Shown: positions 54,418-63,978 of the stretch, piece by piece
How positions within the stretch are numbered: position 1 is the first letter of the stretch
How the letters are laid out: the number at the start of each line of letters is the position of its first letter
Origin: an uncultured Eubacteriales bacterium
GTDB lineage: Bacteria > Bacillota > Clostridia > Oscillospirales > UBA644
NCBI GenBank assembly: GCA_959604355.1
Contig: CAUHAO010000009.1
Location: 1 to 64,000, forward strand
DNA: 64,000 bases
Direction: 5' to 3'
Program-made: the position numbers and the translations under genes
The notes under the pieces: generated by a model
The model's database searches: none
What the model was told of the DNA's origin: nothing
The model's input: the letters and a program-made list of their open reading frames with translations, nothing else

Positions 54418-55152
54418 TCAGACGGAACGGAAACGCGAAAGAAAATCCTTTGTTTCCTGTCGTTGCGGATTTCCGAATATTTCGGCAGGTGTTCCCTGCT
54501 CACAGATAACACCTTTATTCATGTAAATCACGCGGTCGCTGACGTCGCGCGCAAACGCCATTTCATGCGTCACGACAAGCATCGTCATACCGTCATTCGC
54601 AAGCAGCTGCATTACATTCAGAACCTCGCCCACCATTTCGGGGTCAAGCGCGGACGTTGGCTCGTCAAAAAGCAACACCTCAGGCTCCATTGCGAGCGCA
54701 CGGGCAATAGCCACACGCTGCTTCTGACCGCCCGAAATCTGTGCAGGCCGTGCGTTGACATAGGGCGTCATTCCGACCTTGTCAAGATAGTGCATCGCGC
54801 GTTTTTCGGCTTCTGCCTTGTCTACTCCGAGCACCTTGCGCATACCGATAGTGCAGTTTCCGAGAACCGTCATGTTGTTAAAAAGATTGAATGATTGGAA
54901 AACCATGCCCACTTTTGAACGATATTCGGTGAGCTTGACATCTTTGGAAAAGATACTTTTGCCGTGAAAGAGTATATCGCCTCCTGTCGGAGTCTCGAGC
55001 AGATTAACGCATCTGAGCATCGTGCTCTTACCGGAACCGGACGAACCGATTATGCTTATAACCTCGCCTTTTTCGACGGAAAACGAGATGTCTTTAAGCA
55101 CTTCGTTCTTGCCGAACGTCTTTTTGAGGTGAGAAACTTCGATTATGCTCAT
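54418..55152 (-). CDS. Amino acid ABC transporter ATP-binding protein
   Basis: A 244-residue PAAT-family ATPase: Walker [10 protein letters not shown] near residue 35, signature S-G-G-Q-K-Q-R-V near 138, Walker B L-L-F-D-E-P-T, switch histidine in V-T-H-E-M. Overlaps the permease stop by four bases (ATGA). Under the lysine riboswitch, so predicted to power lysine import. Confidence 0.95.
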   Translation of the reverse strand: MSIIEVSHLKKTFGKNEVLKDISFSVEKGEVISIIGSSGSGKSTMLRCVNLLETPTGGDILFHGKSIFSKDVKLTEYRSKVGMVFQSFNLFNNMTVLGNCTIGMRKVLGVDKAEAEKRAMHYLDKVGMTPYVNARPAQISGGQKQRVAIARALAMEPEVLLFDEPTSALDPEMVGEVLNVMQLLANDGMTMLVVTHEMAFARDVSDRVIYMNKGVICEQGTPAEIFGNPQRQETKDFLSRFRSV

Positions 55153-55946
55153 ACGGTCTCTTCCTCCTCCTGATCGCGGCGATCATTAATCTCTTTTTTA
55201 AGATGTATCTCGGCTTCGGGATCTGACTGTGAGCCGAAAACGGTATAGTTGGCATCGCCGTCCATCTTCTTTTCGATAAAACGCAGTATTCTGGTCACGG
55301 TAAACGTGAGCACGAAATATATTGCCGCACATATCAGATATGCGGGAACGAACTTCGTATACGCACCGCCGGCCATTTTCGACATAAACATAAGCTCTGA
55401 TATAGAAATGACGCTCAATACGGAGCTGTCCTTGATGTTGACGACAAACTCATTGCCTATAGAGGGCATAATGTTTCGTATCGCCTGCGGCAGAACAACA
55501 CATGTCATCGTCTGAAAATGCGACATGCCTATCGCATGCGCGCCCTCAAACTGTCCTTTGTCGATGGAAATGATACCGCCGCGGACGATCTCCGCCATAT
55601 ATGCACCCGTGTTTATGGAAATAATGATTATTGCCGAAAGCAGCGGGTCAACACCCAGCGGCACAAAAAGGCTGTAATGAATTATCAAAGCCTGAACGAG
55701 CATGGGCGTGCCTCTGAACACTTCAACATATACAGAGAGCACCGCATTCACGACTTTCATCAAACCTTTTTTCAGAGCCGAGTCCCGTGGCTGAACGGGG
55801 ATGACACGGACAAGTGATATCAAAAGTCCGATGACGAATCCTATGATAGTACCGACTATTGCCATTATGAGGGTATACGCTGTACCGCCGAGAAATGACA
55901 TTCCGTATTCGGCGGCTATTTTAATTATCCAATCAAATGTGTTCAT
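55149..55946 (-). CDS. Amino acid ABC transporter permease
   Basis: A 265-residue permease with five membrane segments; E-V-F-R-G-T-P near 94 and the EAA loop [17 protein letters not shown] near 145 are typical of the PAAT group. The C-terminal 35 residues form a charged cytoplasmic tail. It lies six bases after the substrate-binding gene. Confidence 0.95.
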   Translation of the reverse strand: MNTFDWIIKIAAEYGMSFLGGTAYTLIMAIVGTIIGFVIGLLISLVRVIPVQPRDSALKKGLMKVVNAVLSVYVEVFRGTPMLVQALIIHYSLFVPLGVDPLLSAIIIISINTGAYMAEIVRGGIISIDKGQFEGAHAIGMSHFQTMTCVVLPQAIRNIMPSIGNEFVVNIKDSSVLSVISISELMFMSKMAGGAYTKFVPAYLICAAIYFVLTFTVTRILRFIEKKMDGDANYTVFGSQSDPEAEIHLKKEINDRRDQEEEETV

Positions 55947-55952
55947 TTTTTA

Positions 55953-56795
55953 TCAGTCTTCATTGACGGGCTGACGGGCTATTGCAGCATCCATCAGCGC
56001 TTCTCTTTCCTGTGCGGTTATTGTAGCGAGAATCTTGTTGATTTCCACGGTAAGCGAAGAATTCTTTCTGATACCGACGGAAATCGAGGAATCAGCGGGA
56101 TCGCAGACAAAGCCGTTTCCTGCCGCAAATTCAACAAAAGTAAATTCGGGATTTGCCGCGACTGCGGAGACGGCTCCGGGCTTCTCGCAGACATAACCGT
56201 CGATGGCGCCGCTGGAAAGAGACTGTATGAGAGCCGCGAAAGTCTCCAGAGCGTTCTGCTTATTCACGCCGGTGATCTGATCGATGACGTCATAGTGGAA
56301 GGTGTTGATCTGACCGGTTATTTTTGCGCTGGAGAAATCAGAAATCTTTGTCGCATCGGCATAAGCGCCGTCCTTTTTTACAACCATAACGAGGTTGCTG
56401 TCAAAATATGTATCGGAAAAGTCTACGCTGAGCTTTCTCTTCTCTGTGGGGCTCATACCCGCTATGATCATATCGATCTGGCCGCTTTCAAGTGCGGGCA
56501 GAAGGCCGTCCCATTCAATCGCCTGAATCTCAAGCTCTACGCCGAGAGCCGCAGCGATTTTTTTTGCGATCTGGATGTCGTAGCCGTCAGCATAAAGACC
56601 GCTGGTGTTCTTGACGGTATATTCGTTGGCGGTCGGCTGCGCCCAGTTATAAGGTGCGTAATCGCATTCCATACCTACGATGATCTTTCCCTTTGCCTTA
56701 ACGTTCTCAAGGTCTTTTGACGCATCGACCTTAGAGCATGCCGCGAAAGAAAAAACAGTGACTAATACGAGTAAAACTGCAAGGATCTTCTTCAT
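55953..56795 (-). CDS. Amino acid ABC transporter substrate-binding lipoprotein (predicted lysine)
   Basis: A 280-residue family 3 solute-binding lipoprotein, lipobox F-A-A-C, cysteine 20. Strands G-K-I-I-V-G-M-E-C-D-Y-A-P-Y, G-Y-D-I-Q-I-A-K-K-I-A, and M-I-I-A-G-M-S-P-T-E-K-R are the family pattern. ATG at 56795 has GGTGG upstream. Ligand lysine is inferred from the riboswitch upstream, not from pocket residues. Confidence 0.93.
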   Translation of the reverse strand: MKKILAVLLVLVTVFSFAACSKVDASKDLENVKAKGKIIVGMECDYAPYNWAQPTANEYTVKNTSGLYADGYDIQIAKKIAAALGVELEIQAIEWDGLLPALESGQIDMIIAGMSPTEKRKLSVDFSDTYFDSNLVMVVKKDGAYADATKISDFSSAKITGQINTFHYDVIDQITGVNKQNALETFAALIQSLSSGAIDGYVCEKPGAVSAVAANPEFTFVEFAAGNGFVCDPADSSISVGIRKNSSLTVEINKILATITAQEREALMDAAIARQPVNED

Positions 56796-56839
56796 AATGA
56801 TCCACCTTTCCGACTTGTTTTTACAAGTCAATATAAAGT

Positions 56840-56879
56840 TTTAAAAAAACAAAAAGAATCGCTTGATGCTAAGCGATTC
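56840..56879 (-). terminator. Expression-platform terminator of the lysine riboswitch
   Basis: GAATCGCTT (56879-56871) / AAGCGATTC (56864-56856), then TTTTTGTTTTTTT on the minus strand. Confidence 0.92.
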
Positions 56880-56924
56880 AGTAACAATCTAAATTTCTCC
56901 CCCTCTCCCGGGGAAACAATTTCG

Positions 56925-57095
56925 TTTCCGATAGCGCTCCGCAACGATCTGCGACAGTCCGTCAGGTATTTCCTGCCGGCCCAGCAAATACTTTCTCAGG
57001 CGGAAAGTACCGCTTCGGCGATAGACCCTTTCACGGATGGCTTTGCCTGCTGCACATCCGATACTTTTGAATATCGCGCCTCTACCTTCAAGCTG
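56925..57095 (-). promoter_or_regulatory. Lysine riboswitch (L box)
   Basis: On the minus strand, conserved blocks in order: GGTAGAGGCGCGA (57085 onward), AAAAGTAT, GGGTCTATCGCCGAAG (57027 region), GCTGGGCCGGCAGG, GGACTGTCGC and GCGGAGCGCTATC (closing P1 with GGTAG). This is the L-box consensus with all five arms of the junction. Followed by a terminator, so lysine should switch the transporter off. Confidence 0.93.
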
Positions 57096-57115
57096 TTCAA
57101 TTTGTATTTGCGCGT

Positions 57116-57144
57116 ATTATAGCACAAATCCGACTGCTTGTCAA
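57116..57144 (-). promoter_or_regulatory. Promoter of the lysine transporter operon
   Basis: Minus strand TTGACA (57139-57144), 17 bases, TATAAT (57116-57121), TGC before the -10. Full consensus. Confidence 0.93.
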
Positions 57145-57187
57145 GCGGTTCCGTTTTATTTTGCAATTTGTTGTAAGTTATGTTACA

Positions 57188-57646
57188 TTACAGTTTTTTC
57201 GGACGCTTTACATGCTGTACTGTCAAAACAACGACGAACGTAACCGCCGCACCGAAAACAAACCCCGCGATATCTATCCATATATCCTGCACCTGCGAGC
57301 CTCTGGCGCTGAAAAGCTGGAGGGTTTCATCAAGCAGAGGAAAAAACAGCCCGCAACACGCAAGTTTCCAGATGTTGCCGTTTTTACCCTCTTTTCTCGC
57401 TATCCCGAACAATAAAAACAACCCTGCACCGAGAGCGGCAAATTCCGCAAAATGCGCAATCTTGCGTATGATGAAATCAATGTCGGCTTCCGCCCACGCG
57501 ACGCCCTGAGACAATGATATCCCAAATATTCTTGCGACCAAGTGACTCAATCGCGAAGACGTATCTTTTGAAAGCACGGAATTTCCGAATATAAAGCAGA
57601 TAACCAATATGATCGCGGCAATAAGCGCCTTATGTCTTTTTGTCAT
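57188..57646 (-). CDS. VanZ family protein
   Basis: A 152-residue membrane protein with four hydrophobic segments. K-I-A-H-F-A-E-F-A-A-L-G near residue 62 and D-E-T-L-Q-L-F-S-A-R-G-S-Q-V-Q-D-I-W-I-D near 105-124 are VanZ family motifs. Some members give low teicoplanin resistance; most are of unknown function. Last gene of the capsule cluster, four bases after the dehydratase gene. It should not be read as a resistance determinant. Confidence 0.9.
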   Translation of the reverse strand: MTKRHKALIAAIILVICFIFGNSVLSKDTSSRLSHLVARIFGISLSQGVAWAEADIDFIIRKIAHFAEFAALGAGLFLLFGIARKEGKNGNIWKLACCGLFFPLLDETLQLFSARGSQVQDIWIDIAGFVFGAAVTFVVVLTVQHVKRPKKL

Positions 57647-57650
57647 ATTC

Positions 57651-59570
57651 TTATATAGCGTTTACCTTCATTTTCTCAGGCTTTTCACCTACATCATTTA
57701 ACTTTTCGGACGGAGGTATGTAACGTTTGAAAGTCGGAACGAGCCTCATAAGTGCATGCTCAACGTCGGCAGAAGAGCAGCCGGGACGGTCAACAAGCCC
57801 ACGTAGCTGATCCAACTGCTGAGCCATAAAACCAAAATCGACAGGCGCGATACTGCTGACGAATATTTTTTTGTTATATGTCTTCTTAAGCCCCTCCTCG
57901 CTCACGAGCAGCTCCTCATAGAGCTTTTCGCCGGGACGGAGACCTACATAACGTATATTTATATCCTTACCTATCGTAAGGCCGGACAGGCGTATCATTT
58001 TACGCGCAAGATCGTCTATCTTGACAGGTTCTCCCATGTCGAGAACAAATATCTCTCCGCCCTTCGCCATCGCGCCTGCTGTGAGAACGAGCTGGCTCGC
58101 TTCGGGTATCGTCATGAAATAACGGATTATACGGGGATCGGTGACCGTCAGATCCTGACGGTTCTTTATCTGCTCCTTGAAAAGCGGAATAACAGAGCCG
58201 TTCGAGCCGAGAACATTGCCGAAACGCACCGCCGCATAAGAAGTATGCTCGGAAATGTGATCAAAATACTGTATGACCATTTCACATACACGTTTTGACG
58301 CACCCATGATATTCGTCGGATTGACAGCCTTGTCGGTAGATATAAGAACGAATCTGTCTACACCGTTATTATTTGCCGCCAGCGCGGTATTATATGTGCC
58401 GAACACATTGTTTTTGATCGCTTCGTCCGCGGAAACTTCCATAAGCGGGACGTGCTTATGAGCCGCGGCATGGAACACAATCTGAGGCTTCTCGACCGAG
58501 AAAAGATAGTCTATCTTCTTAAAATCACGTACCGACGCTATATAAACCTCCATGTTCAGCGAGTCGCCGTACTTCTGACGGAGTTCCTGCTGTATAGCGT
58601 AAGCGTTATTTTCGTATATGTCTATTATAACAAGACGTTTAGGGTCGTGCGCGGCAATCTGACGGCATATCTCGGAGCCTATAGAGCCTCCGCCGCCTGT
58701 AACGGCAATGATTTTCCCGCTTACAAAATTATAAATATTTTCATCCGCAACCTTTATGGAATCCCTGCCGAGAAGTTCTTCGGGGGTTATATCACGGACG
58801 AGATTAAGAAGATTATTCTCGGTTGAAGAATCTATTTCCGAAAAGAACGGGAGTATTTTTACCTCGCACCCCGTTTTTTCGCATTCCGCGATTATGCTTG
58901 CGCGTTTCGCATTCGTCGCGGAAGGAATCGCAATATAAATAAGGTCTACGTTCTCCGACTCACATACATGGGGGATATCTTCATTTTCCCCGAGGACAGG
59001 AACTCCGTTTATTGTTCGACCCATTTTTTCCTTGTTTGAATCGATAAGGCCGACAGGGATAAGCCCGCAATGAGGATTATTTTTAATATCAAGAATCATT
59101 GTTGAGCCGACTACACCCGCCCCAACAATAAGAAGGCGCCTGCCGGAGGTGTTTTCGGTCTTCGAATGCTCTTTTTCGTTCCTGAGATCCGCAATGATCT
59201 TATATACAACCCTCGAACAAAGTGTTCCCGTCGCAGCTAAGACACAAGCAAAAATATGATATACAAGCTTCAATTCGATAGCCCGGCTTATGATCACAAT
59301 AGCGGAGAAAATCGCTCCGGAAAGCAGAGATACAATAAAAAGTCTCAGATAATCCGTCGCGTTGGCATATCTCCATATTGTAGAATTGATCCTGAAACAA
59401 CTGAAAACAGAGCAATGTTCAATTGCGAACATCACGGCAAGAGCAACTGTCACTCCTACGGAAGAAAAGACTACCGTATCGGTCATATAGGCGTAGAAAA
59501 AGACAGACGCATAACAAAAAAGTACGATCGATATATCAATCAAATAGAGCTGCAGCAATCGCTTATTCAT
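57651..59570 (-). CDS. Nucleoside-diphosphate-sugar 4,6-dehydratase, membrane bound (CapD/WbpM type)
   Basis: A 639-residue protein: four membrane segments (1-120), a first Rossmann-like region (about 145-260; V-G-A-G-V-V-G-S), and an SDR catalytic domain (about 285-600) with T-G-G-G-G-S-I-G-S near 293 and S-T-D-K-A-V-N-P-T-N-I-M-G-A-S-K-R near 418-434. Methionine stands where most SDRs have tyrosine, the known S-M-K arrangement of this class. Likely makes a 4-keto-6-deoxy UDP-HexNAc for capsule or glycans. Follows cpsB after 24 bases. Confidence 0.92.
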   Translation of the reverse strand: MNKRLLQLYLIDISIVLFCYASVFFYAYMTDTVVFSSVGVTVALAVMFAIEHCSVFSCFRINSTIWRYANATDYLRLFIVSLLSGAIFSAIVIISRAIELKLVYHIFACVLAATGTLCSRVVYKIIADLRNEKEHSKTENTSGRRLLIVGAGVVGSTMILDIKNNPHCGLIPVGLIDSNKEKMGRTINGVPVLGENEDIPHVCESENVDLIYIAIPSATNAKRASIIAECEKTGCEVKILPFFSEIDSSTENNLLNLVRDITPEELLGRDSIKVADENIYNFVSGKIIAVTGGGGSIGSEICRQIAAHDPKRLVIIDIYENNAYAIQQELRQKYGDSLNMEVYIASVRDFKKIDYLFSVEKPQIVFHAAAHKHVPLMEVSADEAIKNNVFGTYNTALAANNNGVDRFVLISTDKAVNPTNIMGASKRVCEMVIQYFDHISEHTSYAAVRFGNVLGSNGSVIPLFKEQIKNRQDLTVTDPRIIRYFMTIPEASQLVLTAGAMAKGGEIFVLDMGEPVKIDDLARKMIRLSGLTIGKDINIRYVGLRPGEKLYEELLVSEEGLKKTYNKKIFVSSIAPVDFGFMAQQLDQLRGLVDRPGCSSADVEHALMRLVPTFKRYIPPSEKLNDVGEKPEKMKVNAI

Positions 59571-59594
59571 GTTTTTCTCCGAAGATTTTAAAAA

Positions 59595-60401
59595 TTATTT
59601 TGTGCCGACAGAAGCTTCCGTGAATGTTTTCCTCAGAGCCACCGGCTTGGCCGAGGAAAATATCTTTTTTTCAAGCCGGAGACTTTCCGCGATTCTTTTT
59701 CTTGACACTTTGCCTTTAATTGCAGCCATTGCCTCACCCATATCCGGAATACGTGACACGCAATTGTGGCAATCAGAGCCAAGAAGGTTGACAGCGCCGC
59801 TTTCAAGCATTTTTAATGCAAGCCTCGAAGTGCGCTTTTCGATAAAAAATTCGGCGTTTGACTGGACTATCATATCATTTTCAATAAGCTCCGCGATAAG
59901 GCTCTTTTTCTGCTCTGATATGTATCTTTCAATGTGAGCAATTATAGGAATAAGCCCCAACACGTCTCTTATTGCGGATATTTCATTTACAACAGAACTG
60001 TCCCATTTAAAAAACGGCATCTCTATGAGTATAAAATCCGTTCCGCGAATGCAAAGCTTGCGAAGTTGCTCGCAGCGACCCATATTATTGAAAAACAGAA
60101 CTTCCGCGCCGACATACACCGAAGGGTGTTTCTCGGGATCGTATACGTTCAGAAGTCTTTGAACTGCGGCCTCACGGCGTTCAAGAAATGAATCTGGGGT
60201 CTCGCTGTCGGCATAGAAATGCGGCGTTGCGACAACGGCCTCCACACCCTGCTGCGCCATCATGTCAAGCATACGAAGCGTCTCCGCTTCGTCGGAGCTC
60301 CCGTCATCCATGCCCGGAAGAAGATGGGAATGAAAATCACTCAAGTGATATCCCCCAACGGAAGTTTCGCCGCAGAAATGTCTTTTAATTAGATTTATCA
60401 T
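59595..60401 (-). CDS. CpsB/YwqE family tyrosine-protein phosphatase
   Basis: A 268-residue PHP-domain metallophosphatase. D-F-H-S-H-L-L-P-G-M-D-D-G near residue 22, A-T-P-H-F near 58, I-A-H-I-E-R-Y near 154 and G-S-D-C-H-N near 217 supply the metal ligands. It dephosphorylates the CpsD-type kinase, tuning polymer length. It overlaps the LCP gene end by 17 bases. Confidence 0.93.
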   Translation of the reverse strand: MINLIKRHFCGETSVGGYHLSDFHSHLLPGMDDGSSDEAETLRMLDMMAQQGVEAVVATPHFYADSETPDSFLERREAAVQRLLNVYDPEKHPSVYVGAEVLFFNNMGRCEQLRKLCIRGTDFILIEMPFFKWDSSVVNEISAIRDVLGLIPIIAHIERYISEQKKSLIAELIENDMIVQSNAEFFIEKRTSRLALKMLESGAVNLLGSDCHNCVSRIPDMGEAMAAIKGKVSRKRIAESLRLEKKIFSSAKPVALRKTFTEASVGTK

Positions 60402-61380
60402 AAAAAATACCGGAAATCAGCGTTTCCAATTTTTCCTTATTGATATAGAACTCCATAAATTCGCTGCCGACGCGGGCTTCCCCCTCGGGAGAACATACGC
60501 CGTCGAATTCGTATGTTTTGATCCTGTTAAATATGTTGTTAAAGGCAATGGCATCACAATCCGTCACCATATACGGCTCTGCCTTCTCGTATGCGTCGTA
60601 CATAAACCCGGTCGAGGTATTTTTGTCCGCCAAAGTATTTATCAGCGCGGTAAGATACAGCTGCTGACGCTTCATACGGGAAGTATTCGAGCTGTCGCTG
60701 AGAGATGAGCGGGCGCGGATAAATCCGAGCGCCGTTTCACCTTCGAGAATCACGGTTGCTCCGGGAACAAAACGCGGATCTATCTCCGAATAGTCATCCT
60801 CAAATGTTATTTCAACGCCGCCGATATAATCATTGAGCACGGGCACGGCACTCATAGTCAGGGAAGCATAGTGATCTATATGAATTCCGTAAAGAAAATC
60901 GGAAACAGCCTTCACGGTGTTCTCACAACTGAGTTTAAGCCCGTTGCCGTAAGTATGGGAAAGTGCTATCTGCGCCGTCCGCACTCCGGCCTTTGTACCC
61001 GTAACTCCGAGCACATCGAATTGTGTCATCGTATCACGGTTGATATGAAAGAATTTATATGTTTCGGCTTTATTGTCGAGAACTACAAGAAGCAAAAAGT
61101 CGGCTTGGTCTGTATTATTGTAAGACCCGCTGCTGACAGCCTGTCCGAGTTTGTCGACACCGATAATAAGAAATGTGGAAATGTCCTTGCGCGGCAAATA
61201 AGGTTCTCCGTTCAGATAAACGGTCTTCATCTCCTTCTGTGTCTCAAGGGCACCTTTAGAGGGGCCCTCCGAAGGAGCTGAAAGCCACTTGTCAAAATTG
61301 ACAACAATTATAAAAACCGCGGCACAAACGAGCGCGATAATAAAAATTATAAGGAGCTTTCTGAGCCTATCCCATCTCAT
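60385..61380 (-). CDS. LytR-CpsA-Psr (LCP) family glycopolymer transferase
   Basis: A 331-residue protein with one N-terminal membrane segment (about 8-28) and an extracellular LCP domain (about 65-265): L-I-I-G-V-D near 70, H-I-N-R-D-T-M near 110, and the arginine pair in G-F-I-R-A-R near 217 with R-M-K-R-Q-Q near 236. LCP enzymes join capsule or wall teichoic acid to peptidoglycan. Part of the capsule cluster. Confidence 0.92.
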   Translation of the reverse strand: MRWDRLRKLLIIFIIALVCAAVFIIVVNFDKWLSAPSEGPSKGALETQKEMKTVYLNGEPYLPRKDISTFLIIGVDKLGQAVSSGSYNNTDQADFLLLVVLDNKAETYKFFHINRDTMTQFDVLGVTGTKAGVRTAQIALSHTYGNGLKLSCENTVKAVSDFLYGIHIDHYASLTMSAVPVLNDYIGGVEITFEDDYSEIDPRFVPGATVILEGETALGFIRARSSLSDSSNTSRMKRQQLYLTALINTLADKNTSTGFMYDAYEKAEPYMVTDCDAIAFNNIFNRIKTYEFDGVCSPEGEARVGSEFMEFYINKEKLETLISGIFYDKSN

Positions 61381-61411
61381 ACATAATACCGTTTCTATTT
61401 AATTAGATTAA

Positions 61412-61450
61412 GGGCAATCGCCTTCCCTTCACAGAAACAGGCAATTGCCC
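61412..61450 (-). terminator. Hairpin after the unknown capsule-cluster protein
   Basis: GGGCAATTGCC (61450-61440) / GGCGATTGCCC (61422-61412) on the minus strand; the tail is only TTAATC, so termination is probably partial. Confidence 0.5.
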
Positions 61451-61470
61451 AAGCTGTCTTATTTAAGAAA

Positions 61471-62241
61471 TTACTTGGATTCAATGGCATCTCTGCGTCT
61501 GATATATGCTGCGGTTCCGATAGCCGCAAATGCAATGGCGCAAAGAACTACCGTCATCATAGCAGAGTCCGCAATGTTGGAAGTTCCGGGGTTCTCACTG
61601 CCGGATTTTTCAACACCGGTGAGAACTGCTATGGGGCAGAGGGAGTTGAAGCTGACGGTAACAGTCCCGTCGCCGTTGTTTACAACGAGGTCTCTGTCGA
61701 CAATGAGCCAGCCTTCTTCATCATCAAGATGCATAATAATGGGTGTAGGAGTCTTTTCGTCGAGACCGAGGTTTAATCTTACTTTAAGGAAGTAGTTTTC
61801 GTTGCTGTTGAGGAGTTCGAGAGTATCAGCAGGAACGGAGAGATCGAACAGATGAACAACTACAAGATTGCCGGCGGTGAATGCGGGGTTAAGGGTCTTA
61901 GCTGCTTCATCAAGTCCTGCATTGAGGGTATTGAGATTATCGGCGCCCCGGATCTGCTCAAAAGCTTTTACAAGATTTGCTTTGACATCTTCGGGAATGT
62001 CGGAATCCTCATCAACAGCTTCGGAATAGGGGGTAACACGAATCTCTTCCGCGGTAAGAGCTTTTAACTGTTCACCGGTGGAAGCGCCAATGATTTCAGC
62101 AAAAACGCCTTCAGATACTTCGACAAATTCAGGAGAGTCTTTCGCAGTAACGCTGGGGACAACCTGTTCACTTGCAAAGCAAGCCAAGGCAGAGCATGCA
62201 ACGATCGCGAGTGCGATGATAATAGCTGCAAGTTTCTTCAT
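61471..62241 (-). CDS. Secreted, C-terminally anchored protein of unknown function
   Basis: A 256-residue protein I do not recognise: signal peptide (1-23, ending C-F-A-S-E), a soluble body, a G-S-E-N-P-G-T-S-N linker, a second membrane segment (about 228-247) and basic tail R-R-R-D. The plan resembles cell-wall anchored proteins but no LPxTG is visible. It sits between the tyrosine kinase and the LCP gene, with a promoter-like duplicated GATATAAT (about 62290-62320) and a hairpin after it, so it may be expressed more than its neighbours. Function within capsule assembly is a guess. Confidence 0.7.
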   Translation of the reverse strand: MKKLAAIIIALAIVACSALACFASEQVVPSVTAKDSPEFVEVSEGVFAEIIGASTGEQLKALTAEEIRVTPYSEAVDEDSDIPEDVKANLVKAFEQIRGADNLNTLNAGLDEAAKTLNPAFTAGNLVVVHLFDLSVPADTLELLNSNENYFLKVRLNLGLDEKTPTPIIMHLDDEEGWLIVDRDLVVNNGDGTVTVSFNSLCPIAVLTGVEKSGSENPGTSNIADSAMMTVVLCAIAFAAIGTAAYIRRRDAIESK

Positions 62242-62370
62242 GGTTTATAACCTCTCTTAATGATAAAATAAAATGTAGGCTGATTATATATATTATATCT
62301 CACATTATATCTCAGCTGCAGAGCAGCGAGAACTCTTATTTAATAAAATAACACAAGTGACTTTGCCGCG
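62242..62370 (-). other. A/T-rich spacer with duplicated GAGATATAAT
   Basis: On the minus strand GAGATATAAT occurs twice in tandem (14 bases apart) before the unknown protein. Each contains TATAAT but neither has a good -35 at 17 bases. Probably a promoter region. Confidence 0.4.
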
Positions 62371-63087
62371 TCAGTTCGCGCTTTTGTAGTATCTTGAGCT
62401 TTTGTAATAGCCGGAACCGGGTTTGCTGTATCCGTTATACACAAATCCTAACAGATGCGCACCGACGAATTTAAGTCTTCTGACAGCCTCTACAAGATCT
62501 CCTCTCGTAGTCTGGGCGTGTCTTACGACAACGATTACTCCGTCAAGGAACTTGGAAACTTCGAGCGCATCGGAAACAGCCGTTACGGGAGGCAGATCCA
62601 CTATGACATAATCGTAATGTCTCGAAAGAGAATCCAGAACCTTCTTCATTTTCTCGGACCCCAATAACTTTGCGGGATTCGGGGGAGTGTCCCCCGCCAT
62701 ACAAACCGTGAGGTTCGGATGAAGGACTTCCTCATGAAGGGTTTCCATAACATCGTCTATAAGAAGATTTGAAAGTCCGGGAGATGCGGGAAGCCCGAGC
62801 GTGCCGGAGAACTTTGAGCACCGCATATCGGAGTCTACCAAAATGACTTTGTGCCCAGCTTCCGCAAGAGAGTACGAGAGATTTATCGTTGTAAAGCTCT
62901 TGCCTTCATGCGGACAAGGACTGGTAACACCGACTATCTTGCCTTCTTTTTTGTCCGGAAAGGAAAAAGTAAGATTCGTGCGAAGAAGATTGTAAGCCTC
63001 GGTTGAAGCAAAATCAAGTTCAGCACCCAATTTATAAGATGCGCGTTCTGCGCGCTTTCTGTGGCTGTTTTTTTTCTTGAAAAGCAT
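62371..63087 (-). CDS. CpsD/CapB family tyrosine-protein kinase
   Basis: A 238-residue BY-kinase: Walker A C-P-H-E-G-K-S near residue 60, Walker A' V-D-S-D-M-R near 87, Walker B V-D-L-P-P near 165, and a C-terminal tyrosine cluster (G-Y-Y-K-S-S-R-Y-Y-K) that is autophosphorylated in relatives. It controls export and length of the polysaccharide together with CpsC. ATG at 63087 preferred; 14 bases after cpsC. Confidence 0.93.
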   Translation of the reverse strand: MLFKKKNSHRKRAERASYKLGAELDFASTEAYNLLRTNLTFSFPDKKEGKIVGVTSPCPHEGKSFTTINLSYSLAEAGHKVILVDSDMRCSKFSGTLGLPASPGLSNLLIDDVMETLHEEVLHPNLTVCMAGDTPPNPAKLLGSEKMKKVLDSLSRHYDYVIVDLPPVTAVSDALEVSKFLDGVIVVVRHAQTTRGDLVEAVRRLKFVGAHLLGFVYNGYSKPGSGYYKSSRYYKSAN

Positions 63088-63101
63088 CTTGTTTCCTCCT
63101 C

Positions 63102-63869
63102 TCAATTATTATCGGAAGAGGGTTTCGGGCCGTAGCCATAACCGTAACCGTATTTTTTATCGTTCCTTGAATCTATGTCGGGAATGACCGTAAGTATCGG
63201 CAGATCGTCTCCGAAGGTCTGTCTGATCCACCCGTCGGAACGAATCGTATCATTAAGAAACTCTGCAAGAAGGATTATTGCCATACCGAACGCCAGGCCG
63301 AAGAAAATACCGATAAACGTATATCTGCTGTAACTGGGAGATGACGCACGTGCAGGTTTGACCGCAAGGTCAACAGTTCTGACAGTTGAGCCTTCGACTA
63401 TTCCCGAAATCTGCTCGGGCAGAACCTCAACGATAGTGTTCGCAATCTTACAAGCCTCTCCCGGATTCGGCCCGGTCACCGTTATGGAAAAAATCTCCGT
63501 GCCGTTCACGGATTGGCTCGAAATCATGCTTTTGAGCTTTTCATAAGAATAATTTAGTTCGGCTTTTTCTATAACGCTCTCAAGAGTAAGTCGCGATTTG
63601 AGAATAACCCCGTATGTATCTATAAGGCTTTGAGCCGCACTGAGGTCTCCGGTGGTAATGCTGGCCTTGATAGAGCCCACCGAAATGCTGCCGTTGTTGA
63701 CATACATCATTGCTGTCGCTTTATAAAGGGGCGTAACGAAAAACGCAGCATATCCCAAGAAAAGACCGGCACCAACGATCACACAAACAGCAATCACCCA
63801 CCAACGGCGCAGAAACATTTGCACGATCTGAACGAAGCTTATTTCAAAATTGTCCTGTTTTTGCTCCAT
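63102..63869 (-). CDS. CpsC/YveK family chain-length determinant (kinase activator)
   Basis: A 255-residue Wzz-type protein with two membrane segments (about 22-42 and 170-192). The second is followed by a cytoplasmic tail with a Y-G-Y-G-Y-G-Y repeat near the C-terminus. In Gram-positives this protein activates the CpsD kinase and sets polymer length. Start at 63869. First gene of the capsule operon in this window, promoter at 63950. Confidence 0.92.
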   Translation of the reverse strand: MEQKQDNFEISFVQIVQMFLRRWWVIAVCVIVGAGLFLGYAAFFVTPLYKATAMMYVNNGSISVGSIKASITTGDLSAAQSLIDTYGVILKSRLTLESVIEKAELNYSYEKLKSMISSQSVNGTEIFSITVTGPNPGEACKIANTIVEVLPEQISGIVEGSTVRTVDLAVKPARASSPSYSRYTFIGIFFGLAFGMAIILLAEFLNDTIRSDGWIRQTFGDDLPILTVIPDIDSRNDKKYGYGYGYGPKPSSDNN

Positions 63870-63949
63870 AGTGTCTCTCCCTGATTCCGACCACATATTT
63901 TTCGGAACAGCTTAATATATATTGCATATCTAATAATTTATCTGATACT

Positions 63950-63978
63950 ATAATAACAAAAGCAGCCCGCGATGTCAA
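63950..63978 (-). promoter_or_regulatory. Promoter of the capsule operon
   Basis: Minus strand TTGACA (63973-63978), 17 bases, TATTAT (63950-63955). Leader to cpsC is about 75 bases. Confidence 0.85.

Noticed and set aside
57188..57646. VanZ as a glycopeptide resistance gene
   Set aside because: No vanA-type cluster is present; the VanZ family is broad and mostly unrelated to resistance.
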